Positions 1-10,212 of a DNA stretch of 64,000 nt are shown here, piece after piece. Each line of letters opens with the position of its first letter. Position 1 is the stretch's first letter. Source of the DNA: Athripsodes cinereus (taxonomy: Eukaryota > Arthropoda > Insecta > Trichoptera > Leptoceridae); NCBI GenBank assembly GCA_947579605.1, contig OX388311.1, positions 25,174,951-25,238,950 on the forward strand, read 5' to 3'. A program made the translations under genes and the position numbers. The notes under the pieces were generated by a model, which was given only the letters and a program-made list of their open reading frames with translations, had not been told where the DNA came from and made no database searches.

Positions 1-2
1 GA

Positions 3-1165
3 ACACTTGATGCCGACGACGCAACCAACTACCGACCAATCTCTAATCTTCCATTTCTATCCAAGGTGCTTGAGCGTGTCATAGCGTCCCAGCTTACAGC
101 CTACCTTGAGAGTAACGATTTGTATCAAAAGCACCAATTCGCATACAGAAAACACCACTCCACCGAATCCGCCCTCACAAGACTGACATCTGACTTGGTT
201 GCGGGCGTTGCATCAGGAAACATCGGTCTGGTAACGGTCCTTGACATGAGCGCCGCCTTCAACACCGTAGAACATGAAATGCTCCTTCAATGTCTGGAGA
301 TCGAATACAATCTTAACGGCACCGTCTTAGAATGGCTACGCTCCTACCTGACCAATAGAAGGTGGTCTGTAAAAGTCGAATCTGGCTCAACTGATGAAGA
401 CATCGTAACTCAAGGAGTTCCACAAGGATCGGTTCTGGGTCCAGTACTTTTCATATTATACATAGGATGCATTGACCGCCTGCTGGAAGAGTGTGGCCTG
501 CGAAACTATGCATACGCTGACGATCGTGTTCTCGTAGGCTTCTGTAGTCCGGATCAAAGAGACAACTTGGTAGCTACCACTGTCCAGTGTGTGGCAAAAC
601 TCTCGAACTTAATGACCCAGAGACGTTTTAAATTGAATCCAACTAATACGGAATTTATGTGGGTCGCCTCTCCTGGACGGCAACATCTCTTAGACACCAA
701 ACCAATCTCTGTCTCCAGCACTGATATAACACCATCGCGCACCATATCTGTTCTCGGCGTCCTACTGCATGGAGCACTCTCTATGGAGGCTCAAGTGTCA
801 AGGACAGTGAGCACAGCTTTCTTTCATATTCGCTAACTGTACCTTGTATTAAGACACTTATCTGTAGACGCGGTTAAGAGTCTAGTCTCCGCCTTCGTCG
901 TCTCTCGTCTAGACTATTGTAACATCATATGTACAGTACTGCCCCAGATCCTTCTAAATCGTCTCCAAATGGCCTTTAATGCTGCTGCCAGGACCATCTA
1001 TAGAGAGAACAAGCGCTGCCACATCACACCACTGCTTAAGGAGCTACACTGGCTTAGAGTCCCAGAGAGAGTAGAGTTCAACCTGTGCCTCACGGTCCAC
1101 AAAGCCTTGAACGGCACAGCACCTCTATACCTCGCTGAGCTCTGTCGCCTCGACGAAACTCTGAG
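3..1165 (+). pseudogene. CR1/L2-type LINE reverse transcriptase fragment
   Basis: This is the 3' part of a non-LTR retrotransposon ORF, truncated by the window edge. It would encode the reverse transcriptase that copies the element RNA by target-primed reverse transcription. In one frame the sequence shows the NYRPISNLP motif near the start, the first catalytic Asp in LDMSAAFNTVEH (about 244-280), QGVPQGSVLGP (about 412-445) and the YADD box (about 511-522). After an in-frame TAA at 834-836 the same frame continues with the thumb and C-terminal motifs SRLDYCN, NAAAR, HITPLLKELHWL and APLYLAELC, typical of the CR1/L2 superclade. The single stop (probably from CAA) makes the copy dead. Similarity ends near 1165, where another sequence begins in a different frame, so the natural 3' end is missing. 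Confidence 0.88.
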
Positions 1166-2069
1166 GCTTTCAGATATGAACGAAAGAGTCAAGATTCGGC
1201 ATTAGCAAAAGAAGATGCATCTGTAAAGTGCTTGACTTTTGACCTGCAGCAGTGTCTTCCGACACCAGCATTGGCATCTTTGGATGCTTTTTATAAACGA
1301 CAATGCGACTCGTGAGGCAACATGCTATATGTGGCAGAGTCCATAGCTGGCCGAGGTGCAAATCAAATAGCTTCGTGTTTATTCAAACATTTATCTGCTT
1401 TGCCTCCAAGTATCAAAAAAGTTATTTTGTACTCCGATACCTGTGGAGGGCAAAACAAAAACTCCCATGTTGCTGCAATGCTCACTGCTATCTTGCAAAA
1501 AGTTTCAATTAATACTGTAGAACACAAGTTCATGGTTTCGGGTCATTCTCATATGGAAGTTGATAGCGACCATGCGGTAATTGAGAAGAAAAGAAAAAAA
1601 CTACATAAGTTCTCAAATCAATCACCCATACGATTGGTATCGAGGATGTGGCGAGCGATTTAAAGTTGTTGAAATGATTCAAACAGACTTTTTAATGTTT
1701 TCATCACTGCTTAGTGGACCATTGGTTTTGAGAAAACGGGATTCTGAAGGACAGCCTTTCAAGTGACACGAGGCTTGCTGGTTTCGTTATGATAAAAATT
1801 TTGGAATTATTGGGTATAAAAAAAGTTTCAGCGAAGAAGAATCATTCCAAACGTTAAGTTTAAAAAGACGCAACACTGCAGAATCACCACCAAATTTTGT
1901 ATTCCCGATTATAACCAATAGTCCCATACCTATAAGTATGGAGAAAAAAAGGGACATTCTTTCTATGTTAGACCTGATTCCCGCAATATTTCATGATTTT
2001 TATCGCCAACTTCCTTCTGTTAATGCACCGAATCAAAATCCAGATCTGGTTGATGTGGAAGATGATTAA
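1166..2069 (+). pseudogene. Broken DUF7869-like gene (CGGQN family)
   Basis: From about 1166 the plus strand reads as part of a family of uncharacterised invertebrate proteins that I recognise as DUF7869-like. Motifs in order are FDLQQCLPTP (1233-1262), an ESIAGRGANQIASCL block (1340-1385), SDTCGGQNKN (1433-1462), a GHSHMEVDSDHAVIE block (1541-1585), NHPYDWY, KVVEMIQTDF (1660-1690), and a C-terminal stretch to a TAA at 2067-2069. Three lesions interrupt it: TGA at 1313-1315, a frameshift in the A-run at about 1588-1600, and TGA at 1764-1766. Repairing the frame is not needed to see the relationship. The conserved Asp and Glu/Asp pairs hint at a nuclease-like fold, but that is inference. The N-terminal half is absent. 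It may be a captured host gene or a piece of an unclassified mobile element. Confidence 0.6.
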
Positions 2070-3330
2070 TCGTCACACTTTCAGTTTTATTGACAACTAT
2101 TTCAATTCTTTTATGACATCGACTCACTGTTGTTATCGCAACTTCTTTTTTTATATAAGACACCAATTTAATTGAAATATATTAATAAAATCATATGTTT
2201 TATTGTTTTTTTGTTGTTGTACCTAAACACATAAGTCATAATTATTTTAGTCATTTTGTTTGTTCAAATGCAATAAGTCACATTTTTTCATGATTTACTT
2301 TATTTTCATAAATGGTATATTGTTATACCTGAGAGTTGCACATTGAATAAAACAAAACAGCTAAAAAATATAACGGGTTCTTAGAAAAAAAAAGAGAGAG
2401 ACAGAAAAAACTGTCTCCTGAAAAGTAAGCTATATTGACTTATGTAGTTATTCCCCCCGCCCATAGATTATGTTATATGAAAACTGGGCCGATTTAGTCT
2501 ATAAAATTTGTTATTTTTACTTTAGTTCTATTAATTATTCTATGTTATCACATTTATAATGTTTGTTCGTTTTGCTATAATTATTTTTGTGTTGACACTT
2601 TGTTAAGGTGTTTAATTAATTATTCTATGTTATCGTATTAATAATGTTTTTTGTTTTGCTATATAAGTATATATATTATGTCACGTTGACATGTAAAATG
2701 TTTTAATCAATTATTTTATTATCTTTCTAAAATTTTGTTCCATGTATTACTTAAATAACACTTATTTAAGAGTCCAATTAGTTACCTGAGTCTGCCCAAA
2801 AATAAGCCTCATAAAATTTAAAATTAAATAATCAAATCATTTAGTAAATAAGATTTTTTTATATAGGTACCTATGTATAATCATAAAATTTCGATAAACG
2901 GCCCCTCATGTTTCAGTTTGTAGTAAATCTTTTTATAATTCAATAATTTTGTATAATCCAAAGGGTTTTGTATTGACACTGAAAAAACATTATAATAAAT
3001 TACCTATATTGAAAAAAAACACAGTTAAATTTTCACATATAAAAAATCTGAAATTTTTCGTCAAGTTATCTCGACATTATTGAGAGCGCTACAATAAAGA
3101 TAATCTTAAAACAGTATGTTTATTTTAATATTACATACCTATTTACAATATTTTTATTATTCACACTGGGCAATTTCTATCCAGTATCTATTCTGCGAGC
3201 GGCCCATCTGATCACGTGAACATCACGCATTCCTAATGTTATTGTCGAGTGCATCGATAAAATGAATGAAGAATAGTGTTAGATATTAAATTCTAAATAT
3301 TAAACAATTTGTATTTTATGTTGTTGGCCG
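2070..3330. other. AT-rich stretch, no gene seen
   Basis: Very AT-rich sequence with short homopolymer runs and no open reading frame that resembles a protein. The only structure I see is the two-copy repeat at 2531-2700. Confidence 0.6.
2531..2700 (+). repeat. Two-copy tandem duplication, period 85 bp
   Basis: The segment beginning TTAATTATTCTATGTTATC at 2531 recurs at 2616 with the same following pattern (AATGTTT...GTTTTGCTATA). The two copies have diverged by several substitutions. Confidence 0.6.
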
Positions 3331-3339
3331 CACTGCCGC

Positions 3340-3490
3340 GTGTTGAGTAAGAGGAACCGACGTGCGTGTATGAGAAACTGTATGAATGTGGAGGAAGCGA
3401 AGGAAGTGTGTAAAGATAGATCTGTTTGGCGTTCCGCTCTCTCGGCCTACCCCACTTGGGACACGGCGTGAGGGTATAGTATAGTATTTT
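3340..3490 (+). pseudogene. LINE-A C-terminal end and tail
   Basis: A 43-codon open stretch (3340-3471, stop TGA) reads as the C-terminus of a LINE ORF: NRRACMRNCM, EEAKEVCKDR, then WRSALSAYPTWDTA. The same peptide, diverged, is found at 12547-12708 and in a shorter form at 6875-6937 (minus). The stop codon is followed directly by the repeat tail (TATAG)n, so the element's 3' UTR is almost nil. The ORF is 5'-truncated. The last 40 or so bases match the 3' end of repeat R1. Confidence 0.7.
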
Positions 3491-3784
3491 ATTTTTAAAG
3501 TGTAGTTGATATTCATTGTAGCCTATTTTGTTTTCTTGCTGTGGTTTCACGGCAAAATATAATTCAGTTCAATATAATAGAATAATTAATATCCTTATCT
3601 GTTTTCTTATGCACGCCCACGTGTTCAGCAGTTGACACTCCAGAACAGCCGCACTCAACCTATTTTGTCTTCGGGTCACAACACTAAAATAACCACAAAA
3701 AATAGGAAACTCCTAATTTGTAACAAAAAACGTTTACGATATTTCAAAAAATGAACTTTTTCTTTTTGTTTTAGAATTGTTTTC
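3491..3784. other. Unassigned AT-rich sequence
   Basis: No gene or repeat recognised between the LINE-A tail and the piggyBac element. Confidence 0.5.
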
Positions 3785-5150
3785 TTAACCTTCTGCAGCT
3801 GAGGTGGTAGTCTACCAGACACCACATATCAGAAAATTGTCCTTAACATGTATATATTTATAGTTATGATCCCGGCACGCTTAGTACCTTAATATTTCGT
3901 CAACGTGGAGGGATCAGTTAGCAATGAGCGGTTGAGATGAGTGTAGGTTCTGTGCTACAGCAAGGAGGTGTCTACTAGTCTACCACGTCAGTGTTAAGGT
4001 ATGTGTCTGTGAATCTACCACGTCAGTAAAATTGAAAAAAATCCATAGTGTCTCCCAGGCTACAGGTCAGTAAGACCGTTTTTAGACGTTGTTATTTCAT
4101 AGTAAAATTATGTTATTTGTATGTTATGTATAGTTGTAGGTATAATGCATCGGTGTAGAGGTGCGTACATGACGATGGCCGGGTTTGAATTGCAGGTGCA
4201 TACCTATAGAGATGATGTGATGATGATGACCTGTATTTCGCCTTTATTTCTCCCTTCCGTAAAATAAAATAATAATCTTTATTCAACAACAAAATATTTA
4301 CAAAAATATTTGTCAATGGTAATAAGTGCCTACTTAATGGGTATTGGTCAGCTTCATCCTCTCGGTTTTTGTGGATGAAATTGATAAAAAATGCTCGATA
4401 TATTCTTGCTTCTATAAATTATTTTATATCAAGCGTGTGATAATAGCGACAGTTAAATGAAAAGAAGTACCTTTTTTATTGAATATGTCACGTAGTTTAG
4501 TATCAGATCACATGGAGGCGCGAGCGTATAATGAAAGACTGCCAAGAGAACTGCGAATAACAGTGAGCAGAGTTTTGGGCAAAAATCTGCATCTTCCACC
4601 TCCAAAATCACAATTTACTTCTACAAATGCACGAAAGCTTTGTCATATTTGCTCAACAAAAATAAAAAGACAAACCAAATACATATGTTGTGATTGTTTC
4701 AAGCCGATTTGCCTGCAATGCTCAAAGCCAAAATGTGAACTATGTCAAGAAAAAATGTAAAAAGTTAAAGCTGTATATTTTTTTATTTGACCATAAGATT
4801 TTATTCAAATTTTCATCTATGATTACTATAAGTTTAAATTTTAATAATAAATGCAAATAGTTGTTATTTTTTAGTTATGTTATTTTTGAAAATATTATTT
4901 TAGTAGTCGGTTGATTTTGCGAACTGATTTTGACCAAAAACAATAAATGGTGTTATTAATAGAAAAATGTTGTTTTTTCTACATTTAACTGAATAGAAAT
5001 ATAAAATATGAATATATTTTTTATACAATATCAATTAATTAGGTATTAAATACTAGTTTGACAAAAAACAATGACGTTAAAATGGTGTCCAACAGTCTAT
5101 CACGTCAGTAAATTTGTGAAATTTAAGGCACGTCAGTTGCAGAAGGTTAA
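3785..5150 (+). mobile_element. Internally deleted piggyBac element
   Basis: The element occupies 3789-5146 and is bounded by TTAA on both sides (3785-3788 and 5147-5150), the piggyBac target duplication. Terminal inverted repeats are CCTTCTGCAGCTGA on the left and the complement of TCAGTTGCAGAAGG on the right (13 of 14 match). Both ends carry subterminal copies of a TCTACCACGTCAGT-like motif (3834, 3978, 4013 and 4060 on the left; 5092 and 5130 on the right). At 1.36 kb it is too short for a full transposase; only the C-terminal cysteine-rich domain survives at 4485-4760. Confidence 0.85.
4485..4760 (+). pseudogene. piggyBac transposase C-terminal remnant
   Basis: A 91-codon open frame ends in the cysteine-rich domain of piggyBac transposases. 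This is a zinc-binding module that recognises the element's terminal repeats. Visible are RLPRELRITVSRVLG, then C-x2-C (CHIC), the KIKRQTKY linker, and CCDC, CLQC and CELC pairs near the stop. The DDE catalytic core is missing, so the product cannot transpose DNA, although a lone DNA-binding domain could in principle still be made. ATG at 4485 is the first in frame; the coding relationship to the family begins a little downstream of it. Confidence 0.8.
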
Positions 5151-5545
5151 GGTAAATTTAGGATGAATTCATTTACTGTTGTTTATTAAGGACATTCATA
5201 AAAAAAAATTAAATCACAAAAATTTAGTGGGCCGCAAGTTAAGTATCGCTGCTAAGAGTGATGAGAGACCATGTTCACGAGCTGACAGCATGACATGGGT
5301 CATAGGTTCATGGTGGAGACTGGGGCGGACGTGCCCTTGTCACATCAAGGTCATGGGTTGTATCACGTGTACAGAGAGTGAGAGCACGGGGGGCCAGAAC
5401 TTCCGTTGTTAAGACAACAAACAGTTCCTGGAGTAGTAGGTATTGATAACAGGTATTTCCAATTAACAGTTTAGGTACTACCTGTTACTGGGAAATACTC
5501 CTTTAGCACATCACTAGCTAAAATACAATATTTTTGACAGTATTT
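5151..5545. other. Unassigned interval, locally GC-richer
   Basis: The stretch at about 5220-5405 is visibly more GC-rich than its surroundings and open in one frame for 77 codons, but I recognise no protein or repeat in it. Confidence 0.4.
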
Positions 5546-6566
5546 CATCGGTATAGTCATGTGTAACACAGATCCGACCCGAGTCAAATGTTCGGGTCCT
5601 TCCAAATTGACCCGCGGGTCTACAGATCACCTACGGATCTTACGGGTCCACGGGTCCTAATGATCTGTTTGAGCGGAGACACGTTGGATCTGTGAGGACC
5701 CGATGACCAGAAAGATCTGTTTGAGACGATGACATCTAGGATCCGTTTAAGCGGATGACACGTAAGTTCTGTATGTTTTGATCACAAATTGAATAGAATG
5801 ACCGTTTGTACTTACCCATACATACAAATCCGTATTCTAATAATATATTGTGTTTTATTGCTGGAAAGTATCGCAAAGTTTTGCTAGTCTCTAAAAATGT
5901 TTTTCACAAAATAATACTACAATACACAAACACAAAATATTTCACAAAAAAATATCATGGCGTAAAATTTTATGAAACCAATACTTTTTCATATAAAATG
6001 TTTACTTTTGATCAATAGCTTATCCACTATTTATTTCAACTAAACCTTTGCACAGTTCACAATAAAAAGTATTTTCCTATTTGAAATAAATTGGTAGTAT
6101 GTTGTTTTTTTTTTCTTTACTTATATTGTTTTTCTTTGTTTATGCATTATTTCTCTTGACTGTTTTTTTTATTTGTAAAGGCTGATACAGCTGTTTGTTA
6201 TGTAAATAAATAAATATTTTATGGCAAATAAATGTCATTATTATTATTCTTATAATTATTGAGTACTCCGTTCAGATTTAAGTGTAAAAATCTCCATACC
6301 GTATGAAAGACATAGTGGATCATAGACAATAAGCTATCAACACCGGAAACAGCTCCGACCCGTAGACACAGGTATATGCTGCAACCGGAAAGACCCGTGA
6401 CCCGTGTATGTACCTACAGCGGAAACGGGTCCGAGCTAAAGACAAAGATCTGGGTTGTAACCGGAAAGACCCGTGACCCGAATCATATGTTCGGCTCACT
6501 GCTATCAGTGGACCCGAACGGGTCGGGTCGCCTCAAAGTAATCTGTTACCCATGACTACATCGGTA
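5546..6566 (+). mobile_element. Non-autonomous hAT-type element, GACCCG-rich ends
   Basis: An 8-bp perfect target duplication CATCGGTA (5546-5553 and 6559-6566) encloses 5554-6558. Terminal inverted repeats read TAGTCATGTGTAACA on the left and TAGTCATGGGTAACA on the complement of the right end (14 of 15). An 8-bp duplication with such ends is characteristic of hAT transposons. Both subterminal regions are packed with GACCCG and CGGGTC words (about 5574-5705 and 6355-6530) and with repeated phrases such as GATCTGTTTGAGCGGA and ACCGGAAAGACCCGTGACCC. These are plausible transposase-binding arrays. No transposase is recognisable inside. Confidence 0.85.
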
Positions 6567-6874
6567 TAATAATGTTAAATGACATCATAATTCTTATCAG
6601 TCCAAGTTTGCATCATTGATATGACATTTGAGCCGTTACCATAGCAAGGGTCAAAATAAACAACCCAGACTACGGTATCCGGCTTACAAAAATTTTCGTT
6701 GTATATAGTTGTTACTTTCGTTACGTTACGTTACGATCTAACTCTATTACCTAATGTATACTTTTACTACACAATTCATACGCGAGGTTATGCGACTACT
6801 ACCGCCATCTGTGAAGTAAAATTATTAACATTTGGCGAGTATTCGTATCAAAAATATGGAATAAAAGTTTTAGA
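6567..6874. other. No feature recognised
   Basis: AT-rich sequence with a short repeated TTACG run at about 6720-6735; no gene seen. Confidence 0.5.
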
Positions 6875-6937
6875 TACTATACTATACCCTCACGCCGCGT
6901 CCCAAGTGGGGTAGGCAGAGAGGAAGGAACGCCAAAC
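6875..6937 (-). pseudogene. LINE-A extreme 3' end
   Basis: Read on the minus strand this is the last 20 or so codons of the LINE-A ORF (…WRS/SAYPTWDAA, TGA) followed by the tail GGTATAGTATAGTA. It is almost identical to 3438-3490. Confidence 0.7.
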
Positions 6938-6958
6938 AACCTGCATTCCATTCTACTC

Positions 6959-7267
6959 TTTGATAACAGCGGCGTATTTTATCAGTTGTTCTGCAACGAT
7001 TACCCCAGTGCCTATGTTGGACAAACTGGAAGATCCCTCAATCCTAGGGTAAAAGAATATTTTTTAAATCTCGAACCAAGAAACGCAGTATTTAAAAACT
7101 TATAAATTTGTCGAGATAATCTTGAAATTACTCATTGACAATGATAACGTTAAAAAGAAATTTGAAAATTAGAGGCATTACAACATAAGGAAAACGTGAA
7201 AATATTAATTTTTGAAATTGGCGATGATTTCATTGAATATCATCGTATGAATTCAACGCAACCCTGA
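6959..7267 (+). pseudogene. Penelope-like GIY-YIG endonuclease remnant
   Basis: The 5' part reads SGVFYQLFCNDYPSAYVGQTGRSLNPRVKEYF, the start of a GIY-YIG nuclease domain as found at the C-terminus of Penelope-like retroelements (the YVGQTGRS core is the diagnostic piece). In another frame, 7172-7267 reads LEALQHKENVKILIFEI and onward to TGA, which is the C-terminal end of the same domain. At least one stop (TAA at about 7103) and frameshifts separate the two, so it is inactive. The reverse transcriptase part is not present upstream. Confidence 0.65.
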
Positions 7268-7285
7268 AACTATTTTTATGACATA

Positions 7286-7748
7286 AGCGTGAGGAAGAAC
7301 CTTAGATACTAAAGCCTTTGTATGGAGCATTTTGCTATAATGGTTGCGAAACGTGGACCATCGCAAGAGTGAAACCGGATGGTTGGCGGCCTTTGAGATG
7401 TGGTGTTACAGACGCACGCTGAAGACCCATTGGTCAGAACACGTCAAAAACGAAGAAGTGTTAACCAGGGTAAGCGAAAAAAGTCAACTCCTCAAAAAAA
7501 ATCGGCCAACAACGAGCTATGTAACTGGATTGGCCACAACATCAGGCACCCAGGACTGCTTATCGCCATCGCGGAGGGTAGGACCGAAGGCAGAAATGGT
7601 AGAAGCCGACCAAGAGACGCTGATATAGACCAACTGAAGAAGGACATGAACTGTGGCACATGCGTAGAACTAAAGAGAGAAGCTGAAAATAGGGAGGAAT
7701 GGAAAAGACAATCCAAACTCGTTGCAGACTGATCCAATGGATTGTAAC
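7286..7748 (+). pseudogene. LINE-B (RTE-like) 3' fragment
   Basis: Two overlapping frames together cover the C-terminal region of an endonuclease/reverse-transcriptase LINE. The first gives AAFEMWCYRR, HWSEHVKNEEVLTRV and KSQLLKK (to about 7500). After a frameshift the second gives NWIGHNIRHPGLLIAIAEGR, RPRDADIDQLKKDMNCG and EEWKRQSKLVAD with TGA at 7730-7732. A stop in the WSILL*W region and the frameshift kill it. The 3' end is GGATTGTAACTCATTATAATAATA. The better copy is at 49945-50840. Confidence 0.8.
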
Positions 7749-8999
7749 TCATTATAATAATATAATATTAACTACTTTTGTCATTTCAACACACACTTGC
7801 TCGGTTCTTTTATAGTAACCAATGTGAAACAAAATTAAAGTTTTCCTCATATTTCTTCTACAAAAACTGGTTACATTTTTGCAAGATTTGTGTTCGTTCA
7901 GCTTGCGTTCAAAGCTACAAACAATAATAATATTAAATATAGAGTTACCTATTTCCATTGTTTGTGCACTTTAATTTTAAAAGCTCGTATCCTTCCGCAA
8001 AAAGCAAATAAGTTGAACTCATTTTTTTATTAGATATTATGGGATATTTTACAATACAGTTTTTTCCTAGTAGGTACTAGAGTATTTTCTGCAGTTTCTT
8101 TGAATTTTAATCTTGGACTATGAATAGGTCTTCTACTTGTGAAGAGGAATTGTAATAAAGTTGAAAAAAATATATCTAATAATAAGTAAGATAATCCTTA
8201 TATCTTATAAAAATGATTTTTGAATTTACATACTAACGAAGACCGGGCTATACTCGCACATTTCAAGGAATTTGCGTTCCATTGACCTGACCATTACAAG
8301 ATGAGGTATCTATTTCAAATAAAAACCCACTAAATGCCGTACTTTCTTTTACAGAAGCGAGAAAAACAGCAAAAAAGAGTGTAAAAAAAGTGTGAATGAG
8401 ATAAAAAATACGTTTTTTGCGTGAGTTTGAAAGAGTGCGAAAATGTTCTTTACCGCCAAAATTGTGTGCCATAAGATATTGCCATATTAAAATTAATTAT
8501 GAAAAGTACTATAAATATTTATGATTAATTTCTAAAAAATAAGCACAATCAGACTTTTTTAAGTTCATGCAAATAAAAACATTTGAAATATTTTTAATTT
8601 CGTGCAAATAAACACATTTTAAATATTTTTTGCGTAAATAATCCAATTTAAAAATATTAAGCACGTGCTAATTGAAAAGCCAAAAACAATATGTTATTCG
8701 TCTGGCAATTATTTGTGTCATTATAACATTCCAAAATGGCGATTAATGAACGATGTGTCAAAAAGTACGTTCAATATTTAATTTAACATCAGGTGAGAAT
8801 TAATTTACGTTTTCTATCTAATTATTTTTTCTATCTAATCTATTAAACCTGCTTTACATTTTTATTACTAAAGAGTTAACAGTATATTTTTTTGCAGAAA
8901 CACAAAACGGTGCATTGCGATCTGGATGCTCATTTTTCAATGATGAAATTAATGATTAAGAAATTAGAAATTAAATTGATAATAAATTAATGACAACGA
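7749..8999. other. AT-rich stretch, no gene seen
   Basis: No coding similarity or repeat structure recognised in about 1.25 kb. Confidence 0.5.
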
Positions 9000-9002
9000 C
9001 AT

Positions 9003-9088
9003 TATGGCTTTAGGAATGTCGTGGGAAGAAGTGACAATCATTGCAAAGAATCTGAACGGAAAAGACTGTATTCTCTTCTCTTCGTTCC
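9003..9088 (+). pseudogene. Possible LINE-E C-terminal scrap
   Basis: The plus strand reads ALGMSWEEVTIIAKN, which resembles AQGMSWKEVTQMAQR in the LINE-E copy at 26375-26767. The match covers only about 25 residues. Confidence 0.35.
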
Positions 9089-9099
9089 CAGGAAAATCT

Positions 9100-10212
9100 T
9101 GAAGGTTGATCGAGTAGTTGTTTTATGAATTTTTGATGCAATAAATGAATTAACATAATAAAACTTTCTCTTTTCCTATGATGTTTTATAAAATATGTAG
9201 TTGAATAGGAAATTAAGAAAAAATAGGTGAGTATCCATTATTTTTTTGCAATGATTACGTTCTGGTTATATTTTTTAATGTGACATGACATGATTTATAT
9301 TTTTGCAAAGTATCTTAATTACAAAAAAGGAGAAGATATGTATTGTTCTTCTATTTTAATGTTCCCTTTATGCTTTGTGTGGAAAGATGAAAATTTTGAC
9401 TTATTTTGAAATGCTTTTAAGCCTCAGATTTCAAAAATATAGTAGACCTTTATTATTTCTTAGTATTTGTGGGAATCGGCACAAATATTTGAGCCCGTAC
9501 ATATCCCTAATTTAGGAAAGGCATGTTGAATAATAAACTCTATACATAATCACAGACTCCAGGCCAAAAATATTTCAAATATCTTATTTATTGACAAAGA
9601 TATCAACATTTTAATGAGGTAATGAATGAAAATTTGACTTCCTGATTGCCGAAATCGTAGACAAAACATTTTCATCATATTGAATTAATTTCAAAATGGA
9701 AGTGATAAAAAATACAACAAAACTGAATCTTAAAGCTTGGAGATTATTTTGGTTTTAAAACATCATGCTTGCACATCATGAAAACTACTAATTTGTGTAA
9801 ATTAGAATTGCATAATTTCGGCATATTTTCATTCAATTTCATAGACCACATATGACAGACTAAATATGACACATGAGAAAAAAAAACAAAGAAAAATAAT
9901 TGTGAAAATGGAATTATGAAATTCATAGACAAGGTGTAGGTATGCGTTTTCCAATAAATACATAGGTAGGTACTTTTCTCAATCAACGAGTAGTATTTAT
10001 TTTGACCTAATATTTTCATGAGTCTTTAAAAAAAATCTGATGGAAGTATTTCAATTAAAAATATAATACTTCAGAATATTGAAGAATGTACATTCATTCA
10101 TCAAGGTTTCTTTTGGGAATGCAGGGAGGGAATGCCTATATAGGAAACATTAATTGTTTCGTTCCTTTTTAAGAACTGTTTTCCTTATAGGTACCTATAT
10201 ATACATATATTT
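9100..10212. other. AT-rich stretch, no gene seen
   Basis: Nothing recognised. The last 30 bases include a TATAGGTACCTATA palindrome and a (TA)n run just before the tandem array. Confidence 0.5.

Noticed and set aside
5179..5412. 77-codon open frame in GC-richer DNA
   Set aside because: No motif or homologous repeat recognised; kept only as an unassigned interval.
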